From Thiobacillus sp. UBA2186 (GTDB lineage Bacteria > Pseudomonadota > Gammaproteobacteria > Burkholderiales > Thiobacillaceae): DNA of 25,257 nucleotides. The stretch's first letter is position 1; the number at the start of each line of letters is the position of its first letter. The notes under the pieces are model-generated. The model was given only the letters and a program-made list of their open reading frames with translations. It did not search any database and was not told where the DNA came from. The position numbers and the translations under genes were made by a program. The stretch spans positions 4,034 to 29,290 of the forward strand of contig DCVO01000096.1 in NCBI GenBank assembly GCA_002327405.1. Direction: 5' to 3'. Shown one piece after another: positions 14,932-22,172 of the stretch.

Positions 14932-15948
14932 TCAAACCAGCACCGACTCTACCGGCCGCCGCAACGATCTCGGCATTTCCTTTCCCCGGCCGAAGCGCAC
15001 GACGAGATCGGGCCTCCGGTCACCCAACCCCAGGGCCTTGGCGAATTCGGGGCGAAGGCGGGACTCCTCGACAGGCTGGTTCACAAAGGCGTTACGGATT
15101 CCCAGCGCTGTCGCTTGTAGCGCAAAGCGCTCATAACAGCGGCCTGCCTCAACCCAGTGATCCTTGTCATCGGCGTTCGATACAAACACGGCGATTCCCG
15201 CCGAACTGCGGATGTGACGGGCATACTTGTCATTCTCCGGTTTCACACGAAAGAAGGTGCGAAATAGCAGCCTCCCCAGCCAGCGCGGAGCCGGAGGGCT
15301 TCCGGTCGATCGGGCGGTCAGCCCATCCCCGGTTCGGATCGCTTCGCCGTCACTGAAGCGAATCCAACTCTCCAGCTCATTCACAAAAGCCGGGTTGTTG
15401 ATCTGAAACGTGTTGCCCTGAAGCACATATTCAAGAACCTTTTCCATGGCTTCGCGTTCGGTCAGCAGAATGACCGCAACGCCATTCCCGGTTCCCGCTG
15501 CTTCGAGCAGACGCAGTTCTTCCGGAGCCAGCGGCTTGCCATCAAAGTCGGTTCGTGTGCATTGCCGATGGGGAATTGTTTTGAACAGAGGCGATTCCTC
15601 CGCCTTCGATCGTTCCAGCGCAACCGTTATTACTCCACCGGTAGCGGGACTGAATTCCGCATTGCCCATGAAGCCGAATGCCCTTGCCGCCTGGACGAGG
15701 TTCTCGGCAGCGCATCCCAGCGACACGAAAAGATGATGGTCATCCGGGTCAACCACTGGGGTACGCCGGGACAAATCCGGCAGGATCGCAATGGAACGAT
15801 TCTCGAGCCGAAACCGCCAGCACTGTGTGTTGTGCCCGGACGGCGCCAGCGTGGCGTAACGGATGATTTCTTTCATCTGCGCAGCATCATCAGCCGGCGC
15901 GCCTTCCGAGTGGCGCCATATGCTTTGCACTGCCTCTTCGTGGTTCAT
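14932..15948 (-). CDS. Acg-type nitroreductase family protein
   Basis: 338 residues from ATG 15948, with AAGGAAGG about 8 bp upstream; an upstream TTG at 15969 would place its ribosome site inside the palindrome, so it is rejected. IIRYATLAPSGHNTQCWRF, SLGCAAENLVQAARAFG, HRQCTRTDFDGKPL, AGRCYERFALQATALGIRNAFVNQPVE and LVVRFGRG match Acg-family FMN-binding nitroreductase-fold proteins, which have two similar halves. The family is linked to stress or dormancy in mycobacteria, but no reaction can be named here. Export signals are absent. Two palindromes directly upstream suggest tight repression. The surrounding DNA is less GC-rich than the core genes. Confidence 0.82.
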   Translation of the reverse strand: MNHEEAVQSIWRHSEGAPADDAAQMKEIIRYATLAPSGHNTQCWRFRLENRSIAILPDLSRRTPVVDPDDHHLFVSLGCAAENLVQAARAFGFMGNAEFSPATGGVITVALERSKAEESPLFKTIPHRQCTRTDFDGKPLAPEELRLLEAAGTGNGVAVILLTEREAMEKVLEYVLQGNTFQINNPAFVNELESWIRFSDGEAIRTGDGLTARSTGSPPAPRWLGRLLFRTFFRVKPENDKYARHIRSSAGIAVFVSNADDKDHWVEAGRCYERFALQATALGIRNAFVNQPVEESRLRPEFAKALGLGDRRPDLVVRFGRGKEMPRSLRRPVESVLV

Positions 15949-15973
15949 GTCGCGGACCTTCCTTCGCAACGTG

Positions 15974-16026
15974 AAATATACACCTTACTAGGTGTATATT
16001 TTGATTGATTGAAGGTGTATAACACC
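15974..16026 (-). promoter_or_regulatory. Double palindromic operator candidate of the nitroreductase gene
   Basis: AAATATACACC (15974-15984) is perfectly reversed at 15991-16001 around TTACTA. A second palindrome GGTGT-ATA-ACACC (16014-16026) repeats the same GGTGTATA half-site. Both lie 26-78 bp upstream of the start codon, where a repressor would cover the promoter. Confidence 0.65.
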
Positions 16027-16104
16027 CATAGTTGTTTCATAACGTTTTGTTTTTATTGATTCGTGCTGAAGGTATTGGGGCGAATGTGGAAAGAAAGTGC
16101 ACCT

Positions 16105-16375
16105 CTAGGCGGCTTGCTGCGTGTGCGACAGTTTCCCGGCCGATTGCAGTTCCCGGTAGAGGGCGGAGGGGCTGAGTTCCAGTCCGTTTTTCCAGCAAAG
16201 GGCGCCAAGCTCGATGAAGTAGTCCCTGAAATTTTCAGCGGATTTAAGCGGCCTGGTCAGCACGGTTTCTTTTGCCAGCAGGGGGGGCGAAATTGTAGTC
16301 GCCTTGTGCGCCGTCAGAAAACGTGAGGTGCAATTGGTAGTCACGGATGTATTCGGCCTTGACGATCTTAATCAT
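16105..16375 (-). pseudogene. DUF2442 family gene with single-base frameshift
   Basis: ATG 16375 opens MIKIVKAEYIRDYQLHLTF, SDGAQGDYNFAP, the usual DUF2442 start. The conserved remainder LLAKETVLTRPLK, FIELGALCWKNGLELSPSAL lies in a different frame. The switch falls at a run of seven G on the plus strand (16281-16287); six G would restore one frame of 89 residues, the normal family length. It is either a true mutation, a phase-variable run, or a sequencing error. The start overlaps the end of the DUF4160 gene by 8 bp, the common arrangement of this pair. Confidence 0.8.
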
Positions 16376-16634
16376 TGTCGGCTCCGGGGATGCGTTGCAA
16401 TGGTTCTAGGTTACGCGCTTTCGCCCAGTTTTCAAGCAGTTCGCTTTTGTGCTCGGTGGCCCATTCCTGCACGATGCGGGCGGCCTTGGCGGGAAGTTGG
16501 CCTTCGAGGATTTCGCCGGTTTCAATGGCTACGAAGGCCTCGAATCCCTGGTACTCGGCATGAAAGTGGGCCGGGGGATGATCCGCGTGGTACCTGCGGA
16601 TATAAATTCCAAAGAAATAGGAAATGATGGGCAT
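16368..16634 (-). CDS. DUF4160 family protein
   Basis: 88 residues from ATG 16634. PIISYFFGIYIRRYHADHPP, AHFHAEYQGFEAFVAIETGE, ILEGQLPAKAARIVQEWAT matches DUF4160 along its whole length, including the HPPAHFHA motif. DUF4160 and DUF2442 genes are typically found as pairs; a toxin-antitoxin-like role has been guessed for such pairs but is not established. No Shine-Dalgarno site is visible. The start lies only 50 bp from the divergent integrase gene, so both must share this short promoter region, which is also where an attI site would be expected. Confidence 0.85.
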   Translation of the reverse strand: MPIISYFFGIYIRRYHADHPPAHFHAEYQGFEAFVAIETGEILEGQLPAKAARIVQEWATEHKSELLENWAKARNLEPLQRIPGADND

Positions 16635-16684
16635 GCGTTTTGTTGTTGTCTTGTTCGCGTGATTTTTAAATTCACTGGAATGTC

Positions 16685-17695
16685 ATGACGACTGTGTCTC
16701 AATCCACCCCTCCCAAGCTGCTCGACCAGGTACGCGACCGCATTCGAGTCAAGCATTACAGCATCCGCACGGAAACGCAATATGTCCAATGGATCAAGCG
16801 CTTCATTCTGTTCCACGGCAAGCGGCATCCGCGCGACATGGGGCCGAAGGAGATGGAGGCGTTTCTTACGCATCTGGCGGTAGAGGGTAATGTCTCCGCT
16901 TCCACGCAAAATCAGGCCTTGTCGGCGCTGCTTTTTCTGTATCGCGAGGTGCTGGAGATGGAGGTGCCCTGGCTGGACAAGGTGGTGCGGGCCAAGCGGC
17001 CTCAGAGCTTGCCGGTGGTGCTGACCAAACAGGAGGTGCGCGCGGTGCTGGACCGGATGGGCGGAGTCCATGGCCTGATGGCAGCGATCCTGTATGGCAC
17101 GGGCATGCGGCTGATGGAGTGCGTGCGGTTGCGGGTCAAGGACATCGATTTCGAGCGCGGAGAAATCCTGGTCAGGGACGGCAAGGGCGCCAAGGACAGG
17201 GTGACCATGCTGCCGGCTTCGGTGGTGGAGGGTTTGCAGGCGCATCTGAAAACGCGCCGGGCACTGTTCGATGAGGACAAGCGCGCCGGCATGGCGGCGG
17301 TGTATTTGCCGGATGCGCTGGATTTTCAATCCGCCCCCTCACCCCAACCCTCTCCCGCGAGGGGAGAGGGAGTAAGTAAGGAGTGGGGCTGGCAATATGT
17401 GTTTCCCTCGGGCAGCTACTCGGTCGATCCGCGCAGCGGGGAGGAACGGCGCCATCATCTGGACGAGAAGCTCCTGCAGCGCGCGATGAAGAAGGCGGTG
17501 CAGGCGGCGGGCATCCATAAGCCGGCCACGCCGCACACCCTGCGCCATTCCTTCGCCACGCATCTCTTGCAGGCGGGCTACGACATCCGCACCGTGCAGG
17601 AGCTGCTGGGCCACAAGGATGTGTCCACGACCATGATCTACACGCATGTGCTCAACAAGGGCGGGCGCGGCGTGGTGAGTCCGCTCGATGTTTGA
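16685..17695 (+). CDS. intI: Integron integrase IntI
   Basis: 336 residues from ATG 16685. The N-terminal core-binding domain (about 10-100) has KHYSIRTETQYVQWIKRFI and FHGKRHP. The catalytic domain has all five tyrosine-recombinase residues: Arg142 (GTGMRLMEC), His284 and Arg287 (HTLRHSF), His310 (LLGHKD) and Tyr319 (MIYTHV). The integron-specific extra domain is recognisable from VYLPDAL, EWGWQYVFPS and DPRSGEERRHH; this separates IntI from XerC/D. Between DAL and KEWGW, where relatives have about eight residues (ERKYPNA-like), a C-rich repeat adds about ten more without breaking the frame. The gene is otherwise intact. No LexA box of CTGT-N8-ACAG type is seen in the 50 bp upstream. Confidence 0.93.
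   Translation: MTTVSQSTPPKLLDQVRDRIRVKHYSIRTETQYVQWIKRFILFHGKRHPRDMGPKEMEAFLTHLAVEGNVSASTQNQALSALLFLYREVLEMEVPWLDKVVRAKRPQSLPVVLTKQEVRAVLDRMGGVHGLMAAILYGTGMRLMECVRLRVKDIDFERGEILVRDGKGAKDRVTMLPASVVEGLQAHLKTRRALFDEDKRAGMAAVYLPDALDFQSAPSPQPSPARGEGVSKEWGWQYVFPSGSYSVDPRSGEERRHHLDEKLLQRAMKKAVQAAGIHKPATPHTLRHSFATHLLQAGYDIRTVQELLGHKDVSTTMIYTHVLNKGGRGVVSPLDV
17327..17378 (+). repeat. C-rich palindromic repeat inserted in frame within intI
   Basis: CCCTCTCCC (17348-17356) pairs with GGGAGAGGG (17362-17370), preceded by CCCTCACCCCAACC. This is the widespread intergenic repeat that is often mistranslated as SPQPSPARGEG, which is exactly the peptide seen here at residues 218-229. A related copy in reverse orientation lies at about 19076-19108. 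Confidence 0.8.
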
Positions 17696-17725
17696 GCGGA
17701 CGAGCGAGGCGCTTTTGTGTTGCGC

Positions 17726-17818
17726 CGTCATCGCGAGGCCGAAGGCCGTGGCGATCCAGGGGGTTGCCATGCCTTTCTTGAACTGGATTGCCGCGTCGCT
17801 GCGCTCCTCGCAATGACG
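17726..17818. repeat. Interspersed palindromic repeat (CGTCAT...ATGACG type)
   Basis: CGTCATCGCGAGG (17726-17738) and CCTCGCAATGACG (17806-17818) are near-perfect inverted ends. Inside each arm is a second palindromic part (GGCCGAAGGCC, GCGTCGCTGCGC). This is the common repeat family known from translations such as CAPRND. It lies between intI and miaA and reaches to 36 bp before the likely miaA start. Confidence 0.8.
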
Positions 17819-17853
17819 CAACTCAATTTTTGATTTTTCTTAGGCCGAACAAT

Positions 17854-18786
17854 TTGCCCCCCCCCGCCATTTTCCTCATGGGCCCCACCGCCAGCGGCAA
17901 GACCGGGGTGGCGGTGAAACTGGTGCAGAAGCTGCCGCTGGAGATCGTCAGCGTCGATTCGGCGCTGGTCTATCGCGGCATGGACATCGGCACGGCCAAG
18001 CCGGATGCGGAGACCCTGCGCATTGCGCCGCATCATCTGATCGACCTCATCGATCCGACCGAGGCCTATTCCGCGGCGAGGTTCCGCGAGGACGCATTGA
18101 AAGTGATGGCGGAGATCACCGTGCGCGGCCATGTGCCGCTGCTGGTGGGCGGCACCATGTTGTACTTCAAGGCGCTGTGGGAAGGACTGTCGGAGCTGCC
18201 GCAGGCCGACGCCGCATTGCGCGGGGAAATCGAACAGGAAGCGCGCGAGCGCGGCTGGCCGGCGCTGCATCAGGAACTGGCGAAGCTCGACCCGGAAACC
18301 GCCGCGCGTCTTAAGCCCACGGATGCGCAGCGCATCCAGCGAGCGCTGGAGGTGGTGCGGCTCACCGGCAGGCCAATGTCGCAGGTGCTGGCGCAAAGCC
18401 GCAGCGAGGCGCTGCCCTACCGCGTGCTGCCGCTGGCCTTGGTGCCGTCGGACAGGGCCGTGCTGCACGCGCGCATCGCCCAGCGTTTTGCCGCCATGCT
18501 GGAGGCGGGGCTGGTGGAGGAGGTGTCCGCGCTGCGCGAAAAATTCCCGCTCACCCCCGGCATGCCGTCCATGCGCTGCGTGGGCTACCGCCAGGCGTGG
18601 CAGTATCTGGAAGGCGAGTATGACAAGGTGGAATTGCTCAACCGCGGCATCTACGCCACGCGCCAGCTCGCCAAGCGGCAGCTCACCTGGCTGCGCGGCA
18701 TGGAGGTGGAAACCCTGGATTGCCTCGCGCCGGATCTTGCCGCGCAGGTGGAGGAGAGGGTGAGGGGGTTTCTGGGGGAGGGGTGA
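17854..18786 (+). CDS. miaA: tRNA dimethylallyltransferase MiaA
   Basis: 310 residues from TTG 17854, a start chosen because relatives begin just before PPAIFLMGPTASGKT and no ATG is available in frame upstream; it remains uncertain. P-loop GPTASGKT (10-17), VDSALVYRGMDIGTAKP, DPTEAYSAARF, LVGGTMLYFKAL and the C-terminal MRCVGYRQAWQYLEG plus RQLAKRQLTWLR are all present. The enzyme adds a dimethylallyl group to A37 of tRNAs reading UNN codons; cytosolic. A run of nine C directly follows the TTG, and a palindromic repeat lies 36 bp upstream; either could have altered the original start. It stands alone, without mutL or hfq nearby. Confidence 0.93.
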   Translation: MPPPAIFLMGPTASGKTGVAVKLVQKLPLEIVSVDSALVYRGMDIGTAKPDAETLRIAPHHLIDLIDPTEAYSAARFREDALKVMAEITVRGHVPLLVGGTMLYFKALWEGLSELPQADAALRGEIEQEARERGWPALHQELAKLDPETAARLKPTDAQRIQRALEVVRLTGRPMSQVLAQSRSEALPYRVLPLALVPSDRAVLHARIAQRFAAMLEAGLVEEVSALREKFPLTPGMPSMRCVGYRQAWQYLEGEYDKVELLNRGIYATRQLAKRQLTWLRGMEVETLDCLAPDLAAQVEERVRGFLGEG

Positions 18787-18832
18787 GTTTCTTGGTGAAG
18801 GCTTGCCACTTTCTGTTCTGAAAGACCTGTGG

Positions 18833-19356
18833 CCGGGGGTTGCCCGGCGGCAAGTTACTTTCTTTGTTTGCCCAAAGAAAGTAACCAAAGAAAGGGCACC
18901 CCGCTGTGCTGCCCCTACGGGGTAAACCTCGGTCGGAGTCTTGAATTGGGCGGCTCGCAAACTCGCACGATCCGCCCAAGAAAATCGCTTGGGCGGCCAC
19001 GTGCTCAGACACGCTCGCCTCAACATCCCCCAATTCAAGCCCCCGCCCGAGGCAGCCCAGAGGGGGAATAAAACCGCCCTCCCTGGCAGGGAGGGGCTGG
19101 GGGAGGGTGAAGGTTTTGGGTTTGAAGTTCCCCGTCTTTGCCGCCGCAGCCTGGAGCTTGCGGGCGGAACAACGCGGCGCAGCATGTCTGAGCCCCGCTC
19201 ACTTCTGGAATCAAACAAAAGCGGGGCGAGTTCTGCGCCGCCCGCCCGCAAGCTTCAGGCTAAGGGAAGCCGAAGGCCGGCATAGTCGGGTCGTCTTTCT
19301 TTGGTTACTTTCTTTGACGAAGCAAAGAAAGTAACTTGCCGCCGGTCAACCACCGG
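18833..19356. repeat. Non-autonomous element with 34-bp inverted ends (524 bp)
   Basis: 18833-18866 and 19323-19356 are inverted repeats with two mismatches; 23 bp (18844-18866) are perfect. A further perfect 22-bp inverted pair lies just inside (18873-18894 and 19297-19318), made of CAAAGAAAGTAACCAAAGAA-type sequence, so each end also folds on itself. The middle holds shorter palindromes, such as AGCTTGCGGGCGG near 19152 with its reverse near 19245, and a copy of the C-rich repeat. No protein is supported. It fills the whole gap between miaA and the SirB-family gene; the left end may serve as the miaA terminator. Confidence 0.8.
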
Positions 19357-19364
19357 CAAGATTT

Positions 19365-19742
19365 TTAAAACGGCACCACCTGCTTGCTCACCGCCACCAT
19401 GGCGATATACCCAAACACCGCCAGCGCGCCGACGAAGGCCAGGATTCTAGTCCGTGGCGTTTCGCCGCGCTTGATGGCGAGGGTGCCGAGCGCGATGTAG
19501 ACGATGAGGCCGATGATCTTGGCCATGAGCCAGCCGTGCTCGAGCGGATTCAGCCCGGCCACGACCAGCATGCCGATGGCGGCGGCCAGCAGCAGGGTGT
19601 CGTTGAGGTGCGGCACGATCTTCACCCATTGCTTTCCCAGCATGGGGGAGTCCAGCATGCGCCAGACGCCGCGCAGCACGAACAGCGCGAGTGAAAGGGC
19701 GACGGTGGCGAGGTGGATTTTCAGCAGGGTGGCGTAGTCCAT
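19365..19742 (-). CDS. SirB-family inner-membrane protein
   Basis: 125 residues, mostly hydrophobic, with four membrane segments (about 6-26, 47-65, 72-92, 100-120). LLKIHLATVALSLALFVLRG, PHLNDTLLLAAAIGMLVVAG, WLMAKIIGLIVYIALGTLAI match the SirB family over its whole length, including the conserved His10 and His45. Despite the family's name (invasion gene regulator in Salmonella), its molecular role is unclear; conserved His and membrane form hint at a cofactor- or haem-binding role, which is inference. The ATG directly follows the xseA stop (TAA-ATG), so it is translated in concert with xseA. Confidence 0.85.
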   Translation of the reverse strand: MDYATLLKIHLATVALSLALFVLRGVWRMLDSPMLGKQWVKIVPHLNDTLLLAAAIGMLVVAGLNPLEHGWLMAKIIGLIVYIALGTLAIKRGETPRTRILAFVGALAVFGYIAMVAVSKQVVPF

Positions 19743-21083
19743 TTATTTGTCCTTGTCAGTGACGCGCGCTTTTGCGCTGCCATGATGAAACCGCAGGTCC
19801 AGGGTTTCGTCCATTTCTATCTGCGCGCTGGAGCGCACGACTTCGCCCTGTGGGTTCCTTACTACACTGTAGCCGCGCGCCAGCACGGCCTCGGGATTGA
19901 GGTGGGCGAGATGTGCGGCCATGCGCTCGACTTCGGCGCGGCGGGTTTGCATTTGGCGGGCGAGTGCGCGGCTCAAGCCTTGCTGCAAATGCTTGAGTTC
20001 GTCGTGCAGGTCTTGCGGCTGGGGGCGCGCGGCGACGATGCGGCCGGCCAGCGCATCGAAGCGCCAGCGGCTGCGCGAAAGCCTTTGCGCGTGCGCGAGC
20101 CGCAGGCGCCTGCCCAGGTGGGCGAGGCTGTCGCGCCGGGCGGCGAGGCGCTGGGCCGGGTGCACCAGCCGGCGCGCAGCCATGTCTACTTGTTGCGCGC
20201 GGCCGGCCAGTTGGCGGTGCAAGGGGCGGGCCATGCGGTGCTGCAGCGTGCTCAGGCGCTGCATCCATTCCTCGCGGCTCAGGGACACCTGTTCCGCCGC
20301 GGCGGTGGGCGTGGGCGCGCGCAGGTCGGCGACGAAGTCGGCGATGGTGGAGTCGGTTTCGTGCCCCACGCCAGTGACCACCGGCATGGGGCTCGCGGCG
20401 ATGGCGCGCGCCACGGCCTCGTCGTTGAAGGCCCACAGGTCCTCGATGCTGCCGCCGCCGCGGCACACGATGAGCACGTCGCAGTCTTTGCGTTCGCCCG
20501 CAGTGCGGATGGCGGCGGCGATTTTCCTGCCGGCGCCTTCGCCCTGCACCGGGGTGGGGTAGAGCGTGATCGGCAGCCAGGGCGCGCGCCGGCGCAGGGT
20601 GGTGAGCACGTCGCGCAGGGCGGCGGCCTCGGGCGAGGTGACGAGGCCCAGTTTTTTCGGGAACAGCGGCAACGGACGCTTGCGCGCGGCCTCGAACAGG
20701 CCTTCCGCGGCGAGTTTTTGCTTGAGTTTCTCGAAAGCCTCGAATAGCGCGCCCAGCCCGGCGCGGCGCATCAGTTCGACCTGCAACTGGAATTCGCCGC
20801 GCGCCTCGTAAATCGTGGGCACGGCGCGCACTTCCACCTGGTCGCCGTTGGCCGGCTGCCAGTCGACGAACTGGTTGCGCCCGCGGAACATGGCGCAGCG
20901 CACCTGGGCGCGGTCGTCCTTGAGGCTGAAGTACCAGTGGCCTGAAGCGGCGCGCGTGAGATTGGAGATTTCGCCGCCCACCCAGACCAGCGGCAGGGCG
21001 GTTTCCACGGCCGAGCGCGCCAGGCTGTTGAGCGCGGAGACCGTTAAAACCGGGCTTGAGGGGAGGGTAATCAGTGTTGACAT
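19743..21083 (-). CDS. xseA: Exodeoxyribonuclease VII large subunit
   Basis: 446 residues from ATG 21083, with AAGG 5 bp upstream, close to the usual length (about 450). An N-terminal OB-fold (about 10-110: VWVGGEISNLTRAASGHWYF, MFRGRNQFVDWQP) binds DNA. The catalytic region has LVTSPEAAALRDVL, CRGGGSIEDLWAFNDE and VVTGVGHETDSTIADFVADL. A long helical arm (280-400), to which small subunits (XseB) bind, is followed by a C-terminal segment with LARGYSVV. With XseB the enzyme degrades single-stranded DNA in repair; no xseB is seen in the window. It is divergent from exbB across a 483-bp gap. Confidence 0.96.
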   Translation of the reverse strand: MSTLITLPSSPVLTVSALNSLARSAVETALPLVWVGGEISNLTRAASGHWYFSLKDDRAQVRCAMFRGRNQFVDWQPANGDQVEVRAVPTIYEARGEFQLQVELMRRAGLGALFEAFEKLKQKLAAEGLFEAARKRPLPLFPKKLGLVTSPEAAALRDVLTTLRRRAPWLPITLYPTPVQGEGAGRKIAAAIRTAGERKDCDVLIVCRGGGSIEDLWAFNDEAVARAIAASPMPVVTGVGHETDSTIADFVADLRAPTPTAAAEQVSLSREEWMQRLSTLQHRMARPLHRQLAGRAQQVDMAARRLVHPAQRLAARRDSLAHLGRRLRLAHAQRLSRSRWRFDALAGRIVAARPQPQDLHDELKHLQQGLSRALARQMQTRRAEVERMAAHLAHLNPEAVLARGYSVVRNPQGEVVRSSAQIEMDETLDLRFHHGSAKARVTDKDK

Positions 21084-21506
21084 GCCTTAATCCGTCCACT
21101 GGCCTGGAAAAGTCGGATGACAATTCATTGAATCCCTTGCAAATAAAGGGCACATGTTTAACTCGTTGTTTTTAAATGAAAATAATCTGCTTCATGAATA
21201 GGCGGTGACAGAAATTTCTTTTGAAACAGCATAGTTAGCGAAATTGCGGTTGGCTTTTGCACAGTTTTATCCACAGAAATTGTGGAGAACTTTCGTAGGG
21301 TATTTGTGTTTTTTATTGTGTCCTGTGGTTCGGATGCTGCATGGGGAAAACGATTTTCAATGCGGCGCTCGATAGGGTCTTGTTTGCATCTTGTTTTGAT
21401 CTTGTTTGTTGCGAAGCGCCGGCCATTGTTGTTCGCAATGGATGGGATGCCGATCCGCAGGCATGCAGCCGGGGCGTGACGCGATTATTCCAATTTTTGT
21501 GCGCGC
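21084..21506. other. AT-richer intergenic region between xseA and exbB
   Basis: About 420 bp with clearly lower GC than its surroundings and no convincing frame. It holds a perfect DnaA box, a nearby reversed copy, and stretches such as GTTTTTTATTG. It must contain the xseA promoter; a small RNA cannot be excluded, but I see no clear terminator hairpin to support one. Confidence 0.5.
21267..21289. promoter_or_regulatory. DnaA box pair
   Basis: TTATCCACA (21267-21275) is the consensus DnaA box; TTCTCCACA, one mismatch, is reversed at 21289-21281. The two are 5 bp apart and form the palindrome TCCACA-GAAAT-TGTGGA. It could link xseA or exbB expression to DnaA. Confidence 0.45.
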
Positions 21507-21535
21507 TTGTCGAATCGAAGTGCTCAGGCTAAAGT
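21507..21535 (+). promoter_or_regulatory. Candidate sigma-70 promoter of exbB
   Basis: TTGTCG (21507-21512) and TAAAGT (21530-21535) are spaced by 17 bp, ending 31 bp upstream of the exbB start. Both boxes match the consensus at four or more positions. Confidence 0.35.
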
Positions 21536-21566
21536 CGCGGTGTTTGTTTTTGAATGGAGTGTACGC

Positions 21567-22172
21567 GTGTTAGCCATCATCGAGGCGGCCGGCTGGCCGA
21601 TCTGGCCACTGATTCTTGCATCCGTTCTGGCCCTGGCCATCATCATCGAACGATTCTATTCGCTGCGCGTATCCGAAATTTCTCCCCCTGCGCTGCTGCC
21701 CAGCGTGATCAAGCAGCTGCGCGACCACGGCGTGAGCGACGACATGCTCGCCAAGCTGACGGCCGATTCGCCGCTGGGGCAGATACTCGCTGCGGGCCTG
21801 CGCAACGTGAAGAGCACGCGCGAAGTGATGAAGGAAAGCATCGAGGAAACCGGGCGCGCGGTCGTGCACGACCTCGAGCGCTTCCTGACCTCGCTCGGCA
21901 CCATCGCCGCGATCGCGCCGCTGCTGGGCCTGCTCGGCACGGTGGTGGGCATGATCGAGATTTTCGGTTCGCAGACGCCCACCGGCAGCAATCCGGCCAT
22001 CCTCGCGCACGGCATTTCGGTGGCGCTCTACAATACCGCGTTCGGCCTGATCGTGGCGATCCCGGCCATGATCTTCTACCGCTTCTTCCGCGCCCGCGTG
22101 GACAGCCTGGCAGTGGACATGGAGCAGCAGGCCATCAAGCTGGTGGAGATCGTGCACGGAGAGCGCAGTTGA
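21567..22172 (+). CDS. exbB: ExbB/TolQ-family proton channel protein
   Basis: 201 residues from GTG 21567; GGAG (21556-21559) is 7 bp upstream, and homologues start with the same MLAIIxAAGWPIWPLILASV. Three membrane segments: about 8-27, 112-135 and 153-175. The conserved TIAAIAPLLGLLGTVVGMIE and the PAILAHGISVALYNTAFGLIVAIPAMIFY of the ExbB/TolQ/MotA family are present. Together with ExbD it uses the proton gradient across the inner membrane to drive TonB-like partners. No tonB is in the window. The stop overlaps the exbD start (TTGA). Confidence 0.94.
   Translation: MLAIIEAAGWPIWPLILASVLALAIIIERFYSLRVSEISPPALLPSVIKQLRDHGVSDDMLAKLTADSPLGQILAAGLRNVKSTREVMKESIEETGRAVVHDLERFLTSLGTIAAIAPLLGLLGTVVGMIEIFGSQTPTGSNPAILAHGISVALYNTAFGLIVAIPAMIFYRFFRARVDSLAVDMEQQAIKLVEIVHGERS

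Noticed and set aside
15949..16104. attC site between DUF2442 and the nitroreductase gene
   Set aside because: Only weak matches (such as GTTATGA at about 16044-16038) and no pairing partner core were found.
16635..16684. attI site between intI and DUF4160
   Set aside because: This is the expected place, but no GTTRRRY core in the cassette direction is present in these 50 bp.
17728..19251. Long minus-strand frame across miaA and the repeat element
   Set aside because: It reads antisense through miaA and through repeats known to give false genes; composition is Arg/His/Gln-rich, as expected for a shadow frame.
21084..21566. Chromosomal origin of replication
   Set aside because: There is only one perfect DnaA box and one near-copy, no dnaA/dnaN or parAB genes, and no clear unwinding element.
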